In this document: piece by piece, positions 60,798 to 64,000 of the stretch
Layout of the letters: each line of letters begins with the position of its first letter
Position numbering within the stretch: position 1 is the first letter of the stretch
DNA from: Photobacterium leiognathi
GTDB lineage: Bacteria; Pseudomonadota; Gammaproteobacteria; Enterobacterales; Vibrionaceae
Direction: 5' to 3'
Assembly: GCF_030685535.1 (NCBI RefSeq)
Contig: NZ_CP131601.1
Span: 3,205,132 to 3,269,131, forward strand
DNA: 64,000 nt
The notes under the pieces: model-generated
What the model saw: only the letters and a program-made list of their open reading frames with translations
The model's database searches: none
What the model was told of the DNA's origin: nothing
Translations under genes and position numbers: made by a program

Positions 60798-62432
60798 TTA
60801 CTTCGCTTTTTTACTGCTGTGTAAGCCTTTTTTCTCTAGTTGACGGAAAATAATGGTTTGCTGGATCAGTGTAACGATGTTTGACACTAACCAGTAAAGC
60901 ACTAGACCTGAAGGGAAGAACAGGAAGAAGAACGTAAACATCACCAGCATAAAGGTCATGATCTTCTGCTGCATTGGGTCAGTCACTGTTGACGGACTCA
61001 TCTTCTGGATAAAGAACATAGTGATACCCATTAGGATAGGTAGCACGTAGTACGGGTCTTGTGCTGACAAGTCATGGATCCAACCGAAGAATGGCGCGTG
61101 ACGCAATTCAACTGATTCCATTAGTGCCCAGTACAGCGCAATGAAGATTGGCATCTGTAGTAAGATTGGAAGACAGCCACCTAGTGGGTTTACCTTCTCT
61201 TTCTTGTACAGCTCCATCATCTCTTGGCTCATGCGTTGACGGTCATCACCTAGACGCTCGCGCATTGCTTGGATCTTAGGCTGAAGCATACGCATTTTAG
61301 CCATCGACGTGTATTGCGCTTTTGTTAGTGGGTACATAGCACCACGAACAATGAACGTTAGCACGATGATTGCGATACCCCAGTTACCCACGATGCTGTG
61401 AATAAATGAAAGTAGCTTGTGCAGTGGGCTAGCAATGAACCATAACCAACCGTAGTCTACCGTTAGGTTTAGGTTTTTTGCTGTTGCTGCCATTTCATTT
61501 TGCAGCTTAGGACCTACCCAAAGTGTCGCTTTGATTTCTTTACTCTGACCAGGTGCAACTGTTTCGATTGGCATGCGTACACCAATGTAGCCGTTACCGT
61601 TGCTGGTTGTAGAATAAACTTGAGAGGTTTGATCTGCACCATCGCGTGGGATCCAAGCAGAAACAAAGTAGTGCTGCATGATCGCCGCCCAACCTTCGTT
61701 CGCAGCAACATCAAGGTTCTTGTCCTTCATGTCGTCGAAGCTGTATTTCTTGTACTTAGTATCGTTTGCAGAATATGCGCCACCTAGGTAAGTAGGCATC
61801 GTTAGGCTACCGCCTGAATCACTTAGCTTATGACGAAGCTGTGCATACATTTGTACGCTTGCTGCTTTGTCTGTGTTATTCGCTACAGTGTAATCAACGT
61901 TAACCGCGTAATCGTTACGTTTTAGTACGAACGTTTTAGTGTAAGAAATGCCATCTTTAGTAAATGTCATTGGTACACGTAGTTCGTTTTGCTCTGGACC
62001 CATTACAAAATCTTTTGCTGTTACGCTGTATTGCGCACGGCCGTTTTGTTGTGAGTCAGCACCATTTGGACCAATAAGACCAGATTGCGCAATGTAATCA
62101 TGACCGTTGGTATCGCTCAGCAGTACAAACGGGTCTTTTGAACCTAATGTGTTGTTGTATTTTAGAAGTTTGGCATCAACTACATCACCACCAAGCGTAT
62201 CTACTGTTAATTCCAATACATCCGTTTTAATGGTAATTAAGTTTTGTGAACTAGTTTGGTCTGTTAGAGGCTGACCTTCACCTGAATGTGATGGGATATC
62301 ACTATTTTGTGAGGCTTGTTGCGCTACACCTTGGCCTTGAGGCTGAGGATTCTTGTCTGCATTCCATTGTTGGAAAAGTAAGAATGAGACAAAAAGTAGA
62401 GCAATTAACAGAATATTACGTTGGGAACCCAT
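60798..62432 (-). CDS. yidC: Membrane protein insertase YidC
   Basis: A 544 aa inner-membrane insertase. It has an N-terminal anchor ([19 protein letters not shown]), the P1 periplasmic domain (about residues 60-330), then the conserved five-span insertase core with [14 protein letters not shown] and the C1 loop [20 protein letters not shown]. It ends in a basic tail ([11 protein letters not shown]). It is 2 bp downstream of yidD in the conserved rpmH-rnpA-yidD-yidC series. Confidence 0.98.
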   Translation of the reverse strand: MGSQRNILLIALLFVSFLLFQQWNADKNPQPQGQGVAQQASQNSDIPSHSGEGQPLTDQTSSQNLITIKTDVLELTVDTLGGDVVDAKLLKYNNTLGSKDPFVLLSDTNGHDYIAQSGLIGPNGADSQQNGRAQYSVTAKDFVMGPEQNELRVPMTFTKDGISYTKTFVLKRNDYAVNVDYTVANNTDKAASVQMYAQLRHKLSDSGGSLTMPTYLGGAYSANDTKYKKYSFDDMKDKNLDVAANEGWAAIMQHYFVSAWIPRDGADQTSQVYSTTSNGNGYIGVRMPIETVAPGQSKEIKATLWVGPKLQNEMAATAKNLNLTVDYGWLWFIASPLHKLLSFIHSIVGNWGIAIIVLTFIVRGAMYPLTKAQYTSMAKMRMLQPKIQAMRERLGDDRQRMSQEMMELYKKEKVNPLGGCLPILLQMPIFIALYWALMESVELRHAPFFGWIHDLSAQDPYYVLPILMGITMFFIQKMSPSTVTDPMQQKIMTFMLVMFTFFFLFFPSGLVLYWLVSNIVTLIQQTIIFRQLEKKGLHSSKKAK

Positions 62433-62434
62433 AG

Positions 62435-62692
62435 TTAATGTTCTCTGTCGTTATGCTTAGTTGGCGGAACGGGGTCGTAACCACCGTTATTTAAAGGGTG
62501 ACATTTTAATAGACGTTTCGCCGCTAACCAACAACCTTTTAATGCTCCATGCATTTTTACAGCTTCGATCGCATATTGAGAGCAGGTAGGGGTAAAACGA
62601 CAGCGAGGTCCAAGAAGCGGACTTATTGCCAGTTGGTAAAAGCGGACTAGTCCTACGACTAGCCACGCGAAGGGCGAGACAGGCGATGCCAT
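62435..62692 (-). CDS. yidD: Membrane protein insertion efficiency factor YidD
   Basis: 85 aa with the family hallmarks [20 protein letters not shown] and CSQYAIEA, three conserved Cys, and [12 protein letters not shown]. It overlaps the rnpA 3' end by 34 bp, as is normal for this cluster. It is a small amphipathic protein assisting YidC-dependent insertion. Confidence 0.96.
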   Translation of the reverse strand: MASPVSPFAWLVVGLVRFYQLAISPLLGPRCRFTPTCSQYAIEAVKMHGALKGCWLAAKRLLKCHPLNNGGYDPVPPTKHNDREH

Positions 62693-63015
62693 AATTTATC
62701 TAACAACTTAAAGAGTTCTTCGTTGCTCAACTCGTTAGCTGATTTCTTGGCAATGACTACGAAATCTTTTGCTGGAAGCTGATGTTGTTTAAGACGGAAA
62801 CTTTCACGCACGATACGTTTAAAGCGATTTCGGTCGACAGCATTCTTAATCTGTTTTTTTGGAACAGCCAGACCTAGACGGGGGCAGTTTAGTTCGTTAG
62901 AACGAGCAAGAATAGTTAAGTGAGGAGAGCCAGCACGATGAGCTTGCTGGAAGACAGTTTTGTAATGTTCGGGAGTTAACAAGCGTAACTCCCGAGAAAA
63001 AGCGAACTTATTCAA
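62659..63015 (-). CDS. rnpA: Ribonuclease P protein component
   Basis: 118 aa. The RNA-binding signature [16 protein letters not shown] (RNR motif, about residues 58-73) is intact. It aids the catalytic RNA in 5' maturation of tRNAs. It follows rpmH by 14 bp and overlaps yidD. Confidence 0.97.
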   Translation of the reverse strand: MNKFAFSRELRLLTPEHYKTVFQQAHRAGSPHLTILARSNELNCPRLGLAVPKKQIKNAVDRNRFKRIVRESFRLKQHQLPAKDFVVIAKKSANELSNEELFKLLDKLWHRLSRPSRG

Positions 63016-63029
63016 AATAATCGTCGAGA

Positions 63030-63167
63030 TTACTTAGAAAGACGCTTACGGCCTTTAGCGCGACGTGCGTTGATTACAGCACGACCGTTCTTAGTAGCCA
63101 TGCGTGCACGGAAACCGTGAGTACGCTTACGCTTAAGAACAGTTGGTTGGAAAGTACGTTTAGACAT
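63030..63167 (-). CDS. rpmH: 50S ribosomal protein L34
   Basis: A 45 aa strongly basic protein: it begins [20 protein letters not shown] and ends with KGRKRLSK. It is the first gene of rpmH-rnpA-yidD-yidC and is divergent from dnaA. Found by reading the minus strand, since it is too short for automatic calling. Confidence 0.98.
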   Translation of the reverse strand: MSKRTFQPTVLKRKRTHGFRARMATKNGRAVINARRAKGRKRLSK

Positions 63168-63931
63168 TTTGTTACCTTAAATTAACTGATCAGTTTTTAA
63201 GTTTGTTACCAGTCTTTGGCAATAATTTGCCAAACACCTCTAACAAAGAGGCGGAATTGTAATCACTGACCCTCAAAGAGTCAATAAATATACGTGTAAC
63301 TGGCAACGGGCGCTGAATTATACGTTTTGTAGCCATAAGCGCAAGGATCCTTAGATGATCATCTATCAATTTAATCGTTTTTTAGCAAAGGATCGTGCAA
63401 TCGGTCGTGATCGGGTGGGGCTTTTTGTGATAAATGCGCATTGATCATTACTGTTTTGTCTTATTTAATCGGCTTTAGCTGGATCTATCACCTGTCACGG
63501 TATGTTTGGGCTTAGATCTTTCCCATATAAAGTGATGAATTGAAAGCGAATGCTAAAAAGTGGGTAAATGGAACGATTTCGACAAGATTAGAAGAGTAAA
63601 AAGACTTAGTTTGGGGGGATTTTTGAGTAAATAGGTTACCCACAATAGAACATTTTACCTGTGGATGATAATTGAGCGAAAAAATATCGCTAAATTTAGG
63701 TAAAAACGCCAATAAATAGGTGATGAGGCGCATTTATTTTATCGGGGTGTGTTAATATAACTGTGAGTAACAACAGGTTAAATTGTGCTGATCTCCACTT
63801 TTTTGTGCGATCAGTGTGTATAACTTGGATCTTATTCACTTGATCTGCGATCTCTTTACTGGAGATCCTCTTCTCTCGGGTATAAAATTATAACCCTTTT
63901 TGTGTTTTGTTTATTAAGTGTGGAGTCTAAC
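63168..63931. promoter_or_regulatory. rpmH-dnaA divergent regulatory region
   Basis: 764 bp without a credible gene. It carries about 13 GATC sites, an exact DnaA box (TGTGTATAA, 63815-63823, complement TTATACACA) and weaker boxes (TTACCCACA near 63639, TGTGGATGA near 63660, TTATTCACT at 63832-63840). These fit DnaA autoregulation and SeqA/Dam control of dnaA. The rpmH promoter should lie in 63170-63300, which is AT-rich. Confidence 0.75.
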
Positions 63932-64000
63932 TTGTCATCTTCGCTATGGTTGCAGTGCCTTCAACGCCTTCAGGAAGAACTCCCTGCGACAGAATTCAGC
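63932..64000 (+). CDS. dnaA: Chromosomal replication initiator DnaA, 5' end only
   Basis: The first 23 codons, from TTG 63932 with GGAG 6-7 nt upstream, read [20 protein letters not shown] and then EFS, the DnaA domain I N-terminus that is nearly invariant in Vibrionaceae. The window ends within the gene. oriC is about 10 kb to the left. Confidence 0.96.
   Translation, partial: MSSSLWLQCLQRLQEELPATEFS

Overview
The window is chromosomal DNA of a gammaproteobacterium of the Vibrionaceae, most like Photobacterium. Genus is an inference from gene order and protein sequence; no rRNA is present. It is the replication-origin side of the main chromosome: oriC lies between mnmG and mioC, parAB, rsmG and the atp operon lie on one side, and mnmE-yidC-yidD-rnpA-rpmH-dnaA on the other, with dnaA cut by the right edge. 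I saw no tRNA, rRNA, IS element or CRISPR array.

Layout. 1-7.7 kb: yrdB-like, aroE, hemF, tsaC, purEK, a zinc-ribbon gene, smg, dprA and a LysM gene. 8.1-13.9 kb: def, fmt, rsmB, trkA, trkH. 13.9-20.5 kb: hemolysin III, a GntR regulator, yihD, a DeoR-type regulator with glmS, and two paralogous HTH genes. 20.5-27.1 kb: the ilvL-ilvGMEDA operon with its attenuator. 27.3-37.9 kb: comM, split at its Walker B codons by a 9.1 kb integrative element. 38-42.1 kb: dsbA, srkA, a ccoG remnant, glmU. 42.3-49.3 kb: atpIBEFHAGDC. 49.5-54.6 kb: parB, parA, rsmG, mnmG, oriC, mioC. 55-58.4 kb: a BtuFCD-type importer and a divergent cobalamin adenosyltransferase-like gene. 58.5-64 kb: mnmE, a second short yidC, full-length yidC, yidD, rnpA, rpmH, dnaA start.

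The accessory part is the comM element (about 28,199-37,330). Its layout matches GInt islands: a four-gene recombination operon (three tyrosine-recombinase-like proteins of about 781, 803 and 456 aa plus a 176 aa coiled-coil protein), a cargo, and a non-coding right end. Removing 9,132 bp restores a continuous 508-codon comM frame. The cargo is only one tightly coupled three-gene operon encoding an unrecognised 289 aa protein with a hydrophobic segment and two small membrane proteins. It is the best candidate here for an undescribed system.

A second theme is gene damage without insertions. purE, fmt, ilvE and atpF have in-frame stops, ilvG has two frameshifts, and ccoG has lost its 5' part. 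Three of the stops sit where TGG-CCA (Trp-Pro) is expected. That looks either like real decay or like systematic base-calling error at a modified motif. The third point of note is a tandem partial duplication of yidC that includes its terminator.
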